This document shows, piece by piece, positions 26,190-34,309 of a stretch of 64,000 nt of DNA. The notes under the pieces are model-generated. The model did not search any database and had not been told where the DNA came from. It worked only from the letters and a program-made list of their open reading frames with translations. Both the position numbers and the translations under genes were made by a program. Positions within the stretch are counted from its first letter, which is position 1. Each line of letters begins with the position of its first letter. The DNA comes from Shinella curvata (GTDB lineage Bacteria; Pseudomonadota; Alphaproteobacteria; Rhizobiales; Rhizobiaceae): assembly GCF_022899935.1 (NCBI RefSeq), contig NZ_JALJCJ010000002.1:248001-312000 (forward strand), written 5' to 3'.

Positions 26190-26980
26190 GCGAAGCGGCG
26201 CAAAAGCCCGTCACCGAGACCGTCGACGCCTTCCACTACGGCCGTTTCCATCTGGTGCAGCCGAAGGGCATCGGCCACCGCTCGGGTATGGATGCCATGC
26301 TGCTGGCGGCGCTCGTCGCCGGCAATGGCCAGATGCGCGTCGCTGATCTCGGCGCGGGCGCGGGTGCTGCCGGTCTCGCAGTCGCCGCCCGCATCGAAAC
26401 GGCCGAGGTGCTGCTCGTCGAGCGCTCGCCGCTGATGGCCGGCTTCGCCCGCAAGACGCTGGCGCTTTCTCTTAACGCCGCCTTCGCGCCGCGTGTTTCC
26501 GTGCTGGAAGCCGATGTCGGCCTTTCCGGCAAGGCGCGTCTCGAAGCCGGTCTGACGGATGACGCCTACGACCACGTCATCATGAACCCGCCCTTCAACG
26601 ACCGCATCGACAGCCGCACGCCCGATGCCCTGAAGGCCGAGGCGCATGCCATGGAGCACGACCTCTTCGAGCGCTGGATCAAGACGGCCGGCGCCATCAT
26701 GAAACCCGGCGGCCAGCTCTCGCTGATCGCCCGCCCGCAATCCATCGCCGAGATCATCGCCGCCTGCGGCCGCCGCTTCGGCGGCATCGAGATCACCGCG
26801 CTGCACGCCCGCGACGGCGAACCGGCGCTGCGCATCCTCGTCACCGCCGTCAAGGGCTCGCGCACCAAACTCGCCCTGCGCATGCCGCTCGTCATGCACG
26901 AACCCGGCCGCCACGACTTCATCCCCTTCGTCAACGACCTCAACAACGGGCTTGCGGCGTACAAGCGCCTGCCGCGTTGA
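26186..26980 (+). CDS. tRNA1(Val) adenine-N6 methyltransferase-like enzyme
   Basis: A 264-residue SAM-dependent methyltransferase with a GTG start overlapping the DUF2007 stop. Visible: SAM loop VADLGAGAGAAGLAVA, acidic ERSPLMAGFA and the N6-adenine catalytic motif NPPFND, characteristic of TrmN6/YfiC-type enzymes. Probably modifies A37 of a tRNA; the exact target is inferred from family. Confidence 0.87.
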   Translation: MSEAAQKPVTETVDAFHYGRFHLVQPKGIGHRSGMDAMLLAALVAGNGQMRVADLGAGAGAAGLAVAARIETAEVLLVERSPLMAGFARKTLALSLNAAFAPRVSVLEADVGLSGKARLEAGLTDDAYDHVIMNPPFNDRIDSRTPDALKAEAHAMEHDLFERWIKTAGAIMKPGGQLSLIARPQSIAEIIAACGRRFGGIEITALHARDGEPALRILVTAVKGSRTKLALRMPLVMHEPGRHDFIPFVNDLNNGLAAYKRLPR

Positions 26981-27029
26981 CAATCAGCGGACAATGGAGG
27001 ACCCTGTATTACAAATGATGGGGTTTTCT

Positions 27030-27293
27030 ATGGAAAATCAAAGAAGCCTTTCGGATCCGATCACTCTGCGCCTGCCAAATGATGTGCTTGATGCCATCGA
27101 AGCCGTTGCACGCATTTCCGGCCGTTCACGCAGTTGGGTCATGGTGCGGGCGATGAAGGCGTATCTCGCCGCCGAGGGGCAGGATATCCTCGATCTCGAC
27201 GCGGCCCGGCGAGCCGCTGCCGAGGAGGGGGCGACGGGGCTCGACGACCTTCTTGCCGACCTCGATCGGACGCTTCCTGGCGACGCCGCCTGA
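27030..27293 (+). CDS. Ribbon-helix-helix antitoxin-like protein
   Basis: An 87-residue protein. N-terminal RHH/CopG fold: PITLRLPNDVLDAIEAVARIS and SRSWVMVRAMKAYL; the C-terminus is acidic (DDLLADLDRTL) and could wrap the toxin. ATG 27030 has TGGGG upstream; ATG codons at 27015 and 27018 are possible. Overlaps the next gene by one base (TGATG), the common antitoxin-toxin arrangement. Confidence 0.8.
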   Translation: MENQRSLSDPITLRLPNDVLDAIEAVARISGRSRSWVMVRAMKAYLAAEGQDILDLDAARRAAAEEGATGLDDLLADLDRTLPGDAA

Positions 27294-27613
27294 TGCGAAA
27301 GGTGCTCCTCGCGCCGCCGGCCAAGATTTTTATCGAACAGGAAATACGCTATCTGCGCGACCGAAACCCGGCGGCCGTTGCGGCTTTTCGCGCGAGTATC
27401 TCGCGGCTCGGCAGCCAGCTGGTGCGGTTTCCGCGATCGGGATTTTTGCGCGAAGACATCCCTTTGGCCGGCGTCCATCGCATCGTCTTTGGTGACTACC
27501 GGGCCGACTATGAACTGATGGCAGATGCGGTGCTGATCTTGCTTGTGCGCCACGGGCGCCAGGCCGAACCTGGCCTGCCGGTTGACGACGATACGGATTA
27601 CGAAGTGCCCTGA
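27293..27613 (+). CDS. RelE/ParE-family toxin-like protein
   Basis: A 106-residue protein with the RelE/ParE fold: LAPPAKIFIEQEIRYLRDRNP at the start, SISRLGSQLVRFPRSG, then HRIVFGDYRADYEL and ILLVRHGRQAE at the end. The YRADYEL-VRHGRQ layout matches ParE-like toxins (gyrase or mRNA targets). Coupled to the RHH gene before it; the pair forms a type II toxin-antitoxin module whose activity is not proven here. Confidence 0.8.
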   Translation: MRKVLLAPPAKIFIEQEIRYLRDRNPAAVAAFRASISRLGSQLVRFPRSGFLREDIPLAGVHRIVFGDYRADYELMADAVLILLVRHGRQAEPGLPVDDDTDYEVP

Positions 27614-27676
27614 TCTTGTGTTTTCTCCACTCGTGCATACATCAGCCGGGCAATTCAACAGGAGACGACACGCGCG

Positions 27677-28552
27677 ATGGCCGGATTTTTGAAGACGCTG
27701 GTGCCGAAGAGATTCCGCAAGCAGGGCGTGGCGATCCCGGTCGTCAGGCTGCACGGCGCGATCATGGCGGGCGGCAGCCAGTTCCGGCCGGCGCTCAATC
27801 TCGCGACCGCCTCCGCAGCACTTGAAAAGGCGTTTTCCTACAAGGACGCACCGGCCGTCGCGATCTCCATCAATTCCCCCGGCGGTTCGCCGGTGCAGTC
27901 GCGGCTGATTTTTCAGCGCATCCGTGATCTTGCCGAGGAAAAACGCAAGCGCGTCTTCGTCTTCGTCGAGGACGTTGCGGCTTCCGGCGGCTATATGATT
28001 GCGCTGGCGGGCGATGAGATCTTTGCCGATCCGACCTCCATTGTCGGCTCGATCGGCGTCGTTTCCGGCGGTTTCGGTTTCCCGGAAATGCTGAAGAAGA
28101 TCGGCGTCGAGCGCCGCGTCTATACGGCCGGTACCAACAAGGCGATCCTCGATCCGTTCCAGCCGGAAAAGGAGCACGAGATCGACTATCTCAAGACGCT
28201 CCAGCTCGAAATCCACCAGGTCTTCATCGACATGGTCAAGACGCGCCGTGCCGGCAAGCTGGCCGACGATCCGGATCTGTTCTCCGGCCTGTTCTGGACA
28301 GGCGTTCGCGGCCTGTCGCTCGGCCTGATCGACGGCCTTGCCGACATGCGCTCGGAACTGAAGAAGCGTTATGGCGAAAAGACCCGCCTCGAACTCGTCG
28401 CTGCGCCAAAAGGGCTGTTTGGTCGCAAGGCGCCGGGCGTCGGGGGGCTTTCCGAGGACATGGCCGGGCGTATAGGCTCGGCCGGCGTTGCGGCGGTCGC
28501 CGATCTCGCGGAAGAAAAAGCGCTGTGGGGCCGTTTCGGGCTTTCCGGCTAA
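27677..28552 (+). CDS. S49-family (SohB/SppA-like) peptidase
   Basis: A 291-residue single-domain S49 peptidase. Visible: INSPGGSPVQSRLIF (oxyanion region), catalytic Ser in VEDVAASGGYMIALAGD, catalytic Lys in YTAGTNKAILDPF and SIVGSIGVVSGGFGF. No obvious signal peptide; short hydrophobic stretches only. Family members degrade signal peptides or membrane proteins. The next small membrane protein starts 24 bases after it. Confidence 0.9.
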   Translation: MAGFLKTLVPKRFRKQGVAIPVVRLHGAIMAGGSQFRPALNLATASAALEKAFSYKDAPAVAISINSPGGSPVQSRLIFQRIRDLAEEKRKRVFVFVEDVAASGGYMIALAGDEIFADPTSIVGSIGVVSGGFGFPEMLKKIGVERRVYTAGTNKAILDPFQPEKEHEIDYLKTLQLEIHQVFIDMVKTRRAGKLADDPDLFSGLFWTGVRGLSLGLIDGLADMRSELKKRYGEKTRLELVAAPKGLFGRKAPGVGGLSEDMAGRIGSAGVAAVADLAEEKALWGRFGLSG

Positions 28553-28576
28553 AACAAGATTCTTGGGGGAGGGGCG

Positions 28577-28768
28577 ATGGCCCAGATCATCTTTCTGCTT
28601 CTGGTCGTCGGCCTTGCCTGGTTCGGCTATCGCAAATTCGTCGCCGATGCCGAGCGGCTCTCCCGGTTGCGCAAGCGTGCCGAAGAGGAACGCCAGACCG
28701 GCGCGACGGGCACGCTCGTCAAGGATCCGAAAACCGGCGAATACCGCCTGCGCCGCGACGACGACTAG
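28577..28768 (+). CDS. Small single-pass membrane protein
   Basis: A 63-residue protein: N-terminal membrane helix (QIIFLLLVVGLAWFGYRKF), then a charged Arg/Glu-rich segment and an acidic end. RBS GGGGAGGGG lies before the ATG. It is conserved downstream of the S49 peptidase gene in rhizobia as far as I recall, which suggests a shared role; the function is unknown. Confidence 0.75.
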   Translation: MAQIIFLLLVVGLAWFGYRKFVADAERLSRLRKRAEEERQTGATGTLVKDPKTGEYRLRRDDD

Positions 28769-28829
28769 TTTCGGCACGATCCGTGCCGTTGCTGGAATGG
28801 AAAAAGACCGTCTCCGTGCCGGCCTGGCA

Positions 28830-28856
28830 CATTAACCAAGCCTCGTAAGGTTAATG
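28830..28856. promoter_or_regulatory. Inverted repeat with CtrA-like TTAACC half-sites
   Basis: Arms CATTAACC and GGTTAATG around an 11-base centre, about 120 bases before the epimerase start. Same arm sequence as the element at 12204-12230. Confidence 0.4.
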
Positions 28857-28974
28857 CCGGATTTACACTGCCGCACCCCAGGGTTTTGCTTGCTCCCGCG
28901 CGCAGGAAGGCCGATCTAACGGCAAAGGTCGCATGATGCGGCCCGCCTATGCATGCAGTGATCGGAGTAACATC

Positions 28975-30054
28975 ATGGCCTCGCTCGACCTCGACCGGAT
29001 CCGCACCATCGTCGTGACCGGTGGCGCTGGCTTCCTTGGCTCGCATATCGTCGACGACCTGCTGCACCACTGCCCGAATGCCCGCATCCGCGTGCTCGAC
29101 AGCTTCACCTACGCCGCCGACATGGCGCATCTCGACGGTGCCTTCCGCTCCGGCCGCGTGACGCTGCAGGAGGGCGATGTCGGCAATCTCGATCTCGTCA
29201 CCGAAGTCCTGAAGGATGCCGACCTCGTCGTGCATGCCGCCGGCGAAAGCCATGTCGAGCGTGCCTTTTCCGTGCCGGAACGCTTTACGCTGGCCAATGC
29301 GCTCGGCACGCAGGTGCTGGTGGAGGCGATGGGCCGCCGCCGCGTGCCGCTGATGATCCATATCAGCTCGGCGGAAGTCTATGGCGCCGGCGCGGGCGGC
29401 AATGGCGCGCCGGTCGGCGAACTCGCGCCGCTCTTGCCCGACAATCCGCACGGCGCCTCCAAGGCTGCTGCGGAAATGTTGATCGCGGGCCTTACCCGCT
29501 CCTTCGGCGTCGATATCCGCGTGCTGCGCCCGGTCAATGTTATCGGCACGCGCCAGAACGTGGAAAAGCTGCTGCCGCGCTTCCTGGAACTTGCCGCCGT
29601 CGGCCGGCCGCTGCCAGTGCATGGCGACGGCGCCCAGATGCGCGCCTTCGTCACCATGGCGGATTTCTGTGCCGCACTGCGCACGGTCGTGACAAAGGGG
29701 GCGGAAAACGCCACCTACAATGTCGCCGGCGATGAGCTCTTCGATATCCTGACGGTCGCCCGCATGGTGCTCGATGCCGTGCAGGAGCCGGTCTCCGGCG
29801 TCAACTTCGTGACCGGCCGCCCCGAAAATGTCAGCCGCCCGCCGCTCGATACGCGTGCCCTGAAGGCGCTCGGCTGGGAGGCGAAGGGGTCGCTGCGGCG
29901 CGAGCTGCCGGCCCTTGCGGCTTGGTATGGCGCGCGCATTCCGCCTGGCCTGCGCCGGCAGATCCGCAATGTTCCGGATCTCGCGCCGCAGCGCGTGCAG
30001 GCGGTGACACAGGCGGCTGGATCCGGCCTGTTCCGTTCGCTTGAGAGGCACTGA
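28975..30054 (+). CDS. NAD-dependent epimerase/dehydratase with altered catalytic Tyr
   Basis: A 359-residue extended [21 protein letters not shown] for NAD binding, the [12 protein letters not shown] block of dTDP-glucose 4,6-dehydratase type, the SSAEVYG catalytic Ser region, and [12 protein letters not shown] where the usual YxxxK reads HxxxK. The C-terminus extends about 30 residues past the fold. ATG 28975 has CGGAG upstream. Probably acts on a nucleotide sugar, or the Tyr to His change has altered it; the substrate is unknown. Confidence 0.85.
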   Translation: MASLDLDRIRTIVVTGGAGFLGSHIVDDLLHHCPNARIRVLDSFTYAADMAHLDGAFRSGRVTLQEGDVGNLDLVTEVLKDADLVVHAAGESHVERAFSVPERFTLANALGTQVLVEAMGRRRVPLMIHISSAEVYGAGAGGNGAPVGELAPLLPDNPHGASKAAAEMLIAGLTRSFGVDIRVLRPVNVIGTRQNVEKLLPRFLELAAVGRPLPVHGDGAQMRAFVTMADFCAALRTVVTKGAENATYNVAGDELFDILTVARMVLDAVQEPVSGVNFVTGRPENVSRPPLDTRALKALGWEAKGSLRRELPALAAWYGARIPPGLRRQIRNVPDLAPQRVQAVTQAAGSGLFRSLERH

Positions 30055-30146
30055 GGGGGACGGGCGCCTGCCCGAAACGCTTGACCCCCCGGCCGCATCG
30101 TGGCACCAGTCCGCCAGCTTTTCAAAGAATGCCCGGATCGACGCCG

Positions 30147-31106
30147 ATGACCTCTGCCCTGCCTGATCACATGAACCCGACCCGCTCCTTCCAGGGGCTG
30201 ATCCTGACGCTGCACAACTACTGGGCGGACAAGGGTTGCGCGGTTCTCCAGCCTTACGACATGGAAGTCGGCGCCGGCACGTTCCACCCGGCGACCACGC
30301 TGCGCGCGCTTGGCCCGAAGCCTTGGCGCGCGGCCTATGTGCAGCCCTCGCGCCGTCCGTCGGACGGTCGCTATGGTGAAAACCCGAACCGTCTTCAGCA
30401 CTATTACCAGTATCAGGTCATCCTGAAGCCGAACCCGTCGAACCTGCAAGAGCTTTACCTCGGCTCGCTCGCAGCGATCGGCCTCGATCCGCTGCTGCAT
30501 GACGTGCGCTTCGTGGAAGACGACTGGGAAAGCCCGACGCTCGGCGCCTGGGGGCTGGGCTGGGAATGCTGGTGCGACGGCATGGAAGTCTCGCAGTTCA
30601 CCTATTTCCAGCAGGTCTGCGGCATCGAATGCGCGCCGGTCGCCGGCGAGCTGACCTACGGGCTTGAACGTCTTGCCATGTATGTGCAGGGCGTCGACAA
30701 TGTCTACGACCTGAACTTCAACGGCCGCGAAGGCGACGAGAAGATCACCTATGGCGACGTCTTTCTGCAGGCCGAGCAGGAATATTCCCGCCACAACTTC
30801 GAATTCGCCGATACCGCCATGCTGCACCGCCACTTCATCGACGCGGAGAAGGAGTGCATCGCGCTGCTCGCCGCCGGTGCGCCCGGTGATGCCGATAACC
30901 AGCGCCTGCACAAATGCGTGCTGCCGGCCTATGACCAGTGCATCAAGGCCAGCCATGTCTTCAACCTGCTCGATGCGCGCGGCGTGATTTCCGTCACCGA
31001 GCGCCAGAGCTATATCCTGCGCGTGCGCACGCTGGCCAAGGCCTGCGGCGAGGCCTTCCTGCTCACCGAGGCCGGCGGCGTGAACTGGGCCAAGGACGCG
31101 GCCTGA
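30147..31106 (+). CDS. glyQ: Glycyl-tRNA synthetase alpha subunit
   Basis: A 319-residue class II synthetase subunit: [52 protein letters not shown] and the [12 protein letters not shown] motif. It forms an alpha2beta2 enzyme with GlyS (34310). Unusual only in that five kb including LemA and DUF2207 separate glyQ from glyS. Start at 30147 ([15 protein letters not shown]) fits family length; ATG 30129 and 30171 are alternatives. Confidence 0.96.
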   Translation: MTSALPDHMNPTRSFQGLILTLHNYWADKGCAVLQPYDMEVGAGTFHPATTLRALGPKPWRAAYVQPSRRPSDGRYGENPNRLQHYYQYQVILKPNPSNLQELYLGSLAAIGLDPLLHDVRFVEDDWESPTLGAWGLGWECWCDGMEVSQFTYFQQVCGIECAPVAGELTYGLERLAMYVQGVDNVYDLNFNGREGDEKITYGDVFLQAEQEYSRHNFEFADTAMLHRHFIDAEKECIALLAAGAPGDADNQRLHKCVLPAYDQCIKASHVFNLLDARGVISVTERQSYILRVRTLAKACGEAFLLTEAGGVNWAKDAA

Positions 31107-31147
31107 GGGTCAGTCTTTCTGTTGCCGGCGCTGCCGCACCTCTCCTC

Positions 31148-31231
31148 CGTCATCCTCGGGCTTGACCCGAGGATCCACGCGGCAAACTCAGCGGGTGTGG
31201 ATGGATCCTCGGGTCAAGCCCGAGGATGACG
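31148..31231. repeat. 30-bp perfect inverted repeat (intergenic palindromic element)
   Basis: Left arm 31148-31177 begins CGTCATCCTCGGGCTTGACC; right arm 31202-31231 is its exact reverse complement; the spacer is 24 bases. Each arm itself contains the palindromic CCTCGGG-TTGA-CCCGAGG core. Such units are dispersed in alphaproteobacterial genomes. Lies right after glyQ. Confidence 0.8.
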
Positions 31232-31278
31232 ACAGAGGGGATGCGCCGTCCAGGCGACACTCACATGCGCTACCTAGC

Positions 31279-31311
31279 AAAAAGCCATCCGGCAAGCCCG
31301 GATGGCTTTTT
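31279..31311. terminator. Bidirectional terminator between glyQ and the small minus-strand gene
   Basis: Stem AGCCATCCGG/CCGGATGGCT (31283-31292, 31298-31307) with a 5-base loop, A-rich on the left and T-rich on the right, so it can end both the glyQ transcript and the small minus-strand gene whose stop is at 31330. Confidence 0.85.
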
Positions 31312-31329
31312 GCTTTGGGAGGAAAACCC

Positions 31330-31527
31330 TCAAGCCTGCGAAGAGACCTTCACGCCGAGTTCCCAGACGGGCTTCAAGGTGGGGAAGGCGCCGGTGGGAA
31401 GCTGGCCAGCATAGGTCTGGAGAGCCCGGCGTACACCCGTCGGACGGTCGACCGAAGCGCCTATCGTATAGGCGAAGAACAGGGCGGTGAAACCGAGGAC
31501 GTTGAGGGTGAGGGCGAGGGCTTTCAT
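31330..31527 (-). CDS. Small membrane or secreted protein, unknown
   Basis: A 65-residue frame. N-terminal hydrophobic helix (MKALALTLNVLGFTALFFAY) followed by a polar segment ending VWELGVKVSSQA. ATG at 31527 with a weak RBS; the long frame upstream of it is the shadow of lemA. Supported by a terminator placed just past its stop. Function unknown. Confidence 0.6.
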   Translation of the reverse strand: MKALALTLNVLGFTALFFAYTIGASVDRPTGVRRALQTYAGQLPTGAFPTLKPVWELGVKVSSQA

Positions 31528-31725
31528 GGCAGTGGCTTCAAGGTTTGTGTTGTTGATGAAGCGACTATCGGCCAAAGCGCGTCCGCGCGCGGTTCCCGCG
31601 GTGACAGGGTCAGGGAGCCTCGGTGCGTATTGATGCAGCGGCTGCCGGTGCCGGCTCGGAAAAGGCTTTCCTGCCGCGCGGCGAGTGCTAAGTTTCAGCG
31701 AGAGAAAAGAGGAGCGGAGAACCCA

Positions 31726-32274
31726 ATGATCGGTCTGGCAATTGCGGCTGTTGTCGTCATCTACGCCATCATCATCTACAACGGCCTCGTGCGTGCGCGC
31801 CAAGTCAAGGAAGAGGCCTGGTCGGGCATCGACGTGCAGCTGAAGCGCCGTGCCGACCTGATCCCGAACCTGCTCGAAACGGTGAAAGGCTACGCTGCGC
31901 ACGAGAAGGACACGTTGGAAAAGGTCGTGGAACTGCGCAACCGCGCCCAGGCCGTGCCGGCGGGGGATGTTGCCGGCCGCGCTGCCGCCGAGGGCATGCT
32001 GAGCCAGGCGCTCGGCCGCATCTTCGCGCTTGCCGAAGCCTATCCCGACCTCAAGGCCAACGAGAATTTCGCCGAATTGCAGCAAACGCTGGAGACCACC
32101 GAAGGCGAGATCCAGATGTCTCGGCGCTACTACAACGGCGCAGCGCGCGATCTCAACGTCAAGGTCGAAAGCTTCCCGTCGAATCTCGTGGCGAGCGTCT
32201 TCAAATTCATCAAGGCGCCCTATTTCGAAATCGACAACCCGGCCGACCGCGCCGTTCCGACTGTCAAATTCTGA
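31726..32274 (+). CDS. lemA: LemA-family protein
   Basis: A 182-residue LemA protein: N-terminal membrane helix (LAIAAVVVIYAIIIYNGLV), then the four-helix family domain with QVKEEAWSGIDVQLKRRADLIPNLLETV and the end block RRYYNGAARDLN and FPSNLVASVF. RBS GGAGCGGAG. Paired with the DUF2207 gene 15 bases on, a common and conserved pairing. Function unclear; related to membrane-stress and signalling roles. Confidence 0.93.
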   Translation: MIGLAIAAVVVIYAIIIYNGLVRARQVKEEAWSGIDVQLKRRADLIPNLLETVKGYAAHEKDTLEKVVELRNRAQAVPAGDVAGRAAAEGMLSQALGRIFALAEAYPDLKANENFAELQQTLETTEGEIQMSRRYYNGAARDLNVKVESFPSNLVASVFKFIKAPYFEIDNPADRAVPTVKF

Positions 32275-32289
32275 TCCCGGAGCTTTTCC

Positions 32290-34224
32290 ATGACGCGGAT
32301 TGCTGCGCTCCTGACGCTTTGCTTGTTCATTCTCGTCGGCGGCGCGGCGCGGGCGGAGGAGTTTTTCGACCGCTACGATTCCGATATCAGGGTGGCGAAG
32401 AATGGCACGCTGACGGTGACGGAGGTCATCCGCGTCTATGCCGAGGGCAACCAGATCCGGCGCGGCATTTATCGCGATTTCCCACTCACCTTCGTCGATG
32501 CCAATGGCCGGGAACTACAGGTCGGCTTCAAGATCCTGAGCGTCGAACGCGACGGTAAACCGGAGCCCTATCACACGGAAAGCATCCGCCGCGGCGTGCG
32601 CATCTATTTCGGCTCGGCCGATGTGCTGCTCGATCCCGGTTATCACGATTACCGCCTGACCTACGAGACGACACGGCAGATCCGCTTCTTCGACAGCCAT
32701 GACGAGCTGTTCTGGAACGTCACCGGCACGGAATGGGCGTTTCCGATCCGTGAGGCGACCGCGACCGTCACCCTGCCGGAGGGCGTGAAGGCGGAGGAGC
32801 TGACCTATTTCACCGGCCCGCTCGGCGCGACGGACAAGAACGCGCGGGCGGAAAATCGTGGCAACCGGGCCACGTTCGAAACCACCCGTCCGCTCGGCGT
32901 CATGGAAGGGCTAACGATCGGCGTGAAGATGCCGACCGGCAGCATAACCAAGCCGACGGCGGCGGAGGAACGCATGCTGTTCCTCCAGGACAACAAAAGC
33001 CTCTTTCTCGCCTTTGGCGGCTTGATCCTCGTCGTCGGATATTATCTCTGGGCCTGGCTCTCCGTCGGCCGCGATCCGCCGGCCGGCGTCGTCGTGCCGC
33101 GCTGGGATGCGCCGGAGGGCATGTCGCCGGCGCTCGTCAACTATATCGACGAGAAGGGGTTCGGCGGGCAGGGCTGGACGGCCGTGTCGGCCTCCTTCCT
33201 CAACCTCGCGGTCAAGGGGCTGGTCGAGCTCAAGGACCTCAAGAACTCCATCACCGTCACCCGCACCGCCAAGCCCATCGAGGGGCCGCTGCCGACAGGG
33301 GAGGCCACCCTGATGTCGTCGCTGCGCGCCGAGGGCAGCCTCTTCGTCATCGAAAAATCCAATGGCAAGCGCGTACAGACGCTCGGCAAGGATTTTCGCG
33401 AGGCGATGGAGCGGGAACACCGCCGCAAATATTATCTCGCCAACTGGCCGCAGGCGATCGGCGGCGTGCTGCTGTCGCTCGTCTGCCTGGCGGCACTGCT
33501 GATCTTCGGCGCGCTGCCGGAGGAGGGGATCGCGCTGGTCGTCGTTCCCATCTTCGCCTCGGTCTTCATCTCGATCTTCGCCGTGGCGCTCGGCCAGAAT
33601 CTGCGGCAGGCGCGCTCGCTCGGCGCGCGCATCTTCGCGGTCGCCATCATCGCTTTCGTCGGCTTCATCTTCCTCACCGTGTTCGGCGGCCTCGCCATCG
33701 GCTTTTTCGTGACGGGGGCGGCGAATGGCCATCTGCCGCTGCTCGCCGCGCTCTGCGGCATCCTCGTCACCAATCTTGTGTTCTTCTTCCTGATGGGCGC
33801 ACCCACCCCGCTCGGTCGCAAGATGATGGATGGCATAGAGGGCCTGCGGCAATATCTGACGCTGGCCGAAAAGGATCGCATGAACATGGCCGGTGCGCCG
33901 GACATGTCGCCGCGCCATTTCGAGACCTTGCTGCCCTATGCCGTGGCGCTCGGCGTGGAAAAACCCTGGGCCGAGACCTTCGACCGCTGGCTGCTGGCAG
34001 CGGCTGCGGCCGGCGCGGCGGCGACCTACCACCCCGCCTGGTATCACGGCGACAGTTTTTCTTCCGGCAGCTTCTCCAATCGCATGGGCGGCTTTGCCGG
34101 CTCCATGGCTGGTACCATGACCTCTTCGCTGCCCGATCCGCCGAAAAGCTCGTCCTCCGGCTTCTCCTCCGGCGGCGGTTCCTCCGGTGGCGGCGGAGGC
34201 GGTGGCGGCGGGGGCGGCTGGTAG
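32290..34224 (+). CDS. DUF2207 membrane protein
   Basis: A 644-residue protein: signal peptide, a large external DUF2207 domain (DRYDSDIRVAKNGTLTVTEVI, GIYRDFP), a membrane helix near residue 240, a cytoplasmic segment, two or three further helices around 385-500, and a glycine-rich end (about 12 consecutive Gly then Trp). The Gly tail and the LemA partner are typical of this family, which is predicted to work with LemA at the membrane. Function unknown. Confidence 0.92.
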   Translation: MTRIAALLTLCLFILVGGAARAEEFFDRYDSDIRVAKNGTLTVTEVIRVYAEGNQIRRGIYRDFPLTFVDANGRELQVGFKILSVERDGKPEPYHTESIRRGVRIYFGSADVLLDPGYHDYRLTYETTRQIRFFDSHDELFWNVTGTEWAFPIREATATVTLPEGVKAEELTYFTGPLGATDKNARAENRGNRATFETTRPLGVMEGLTIGVKMPTGSITKPTAAEERMLFLQDNKSLFLAFGGLILVVGYYLWAWLSVGRDPPAGVVVPRWDAPEGMSPALVNYIDEKGFGGQGWTAVSASFLNLAVKGLVELKDLKNSITVTRTAKPIEGPLPTGEATLMSSLRAEGSLFVIEKSNGKRVQTLGKDFREAMEREHRRKYYLANWPQAIGGVLLSLVCLAALLIFGALPEEGIALVVVPIFASVFISIFAVALGQNLRQARSLGARIFAVAIIAFVGFIFLTVFGGLAIGFFVTGAANGHLPLLAALCGILVTNLVFFFLMGAPTPLGRKMMDGIEGLRQYLTLAEKDRMNMAGAPDMSPRHFETLLPYAVALGVEKPWAETFDRWLLAAAAAGAAATYHPAWYHGDSFSSGSFSNRMGGFAGSMAGTMTSSLPDPPKSSSSGFSSGGGSSGGGGGGGGGGGW

Positions 34225-34309
34225 ACTTTTCGGCATTGAGCGGATGACATTTGCGCCGGGGCTTGCTAAGTCCCCGGCCAGTTGAAAAATCAGATGTTTG
34301 TGAACGCCT

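Noticed and set aside
31148-31231. CRISPR-like or phage attachment site
   Set aside because: Only one inverted pair, no direct repeats with spacers and no integrase or tRNA next to it.
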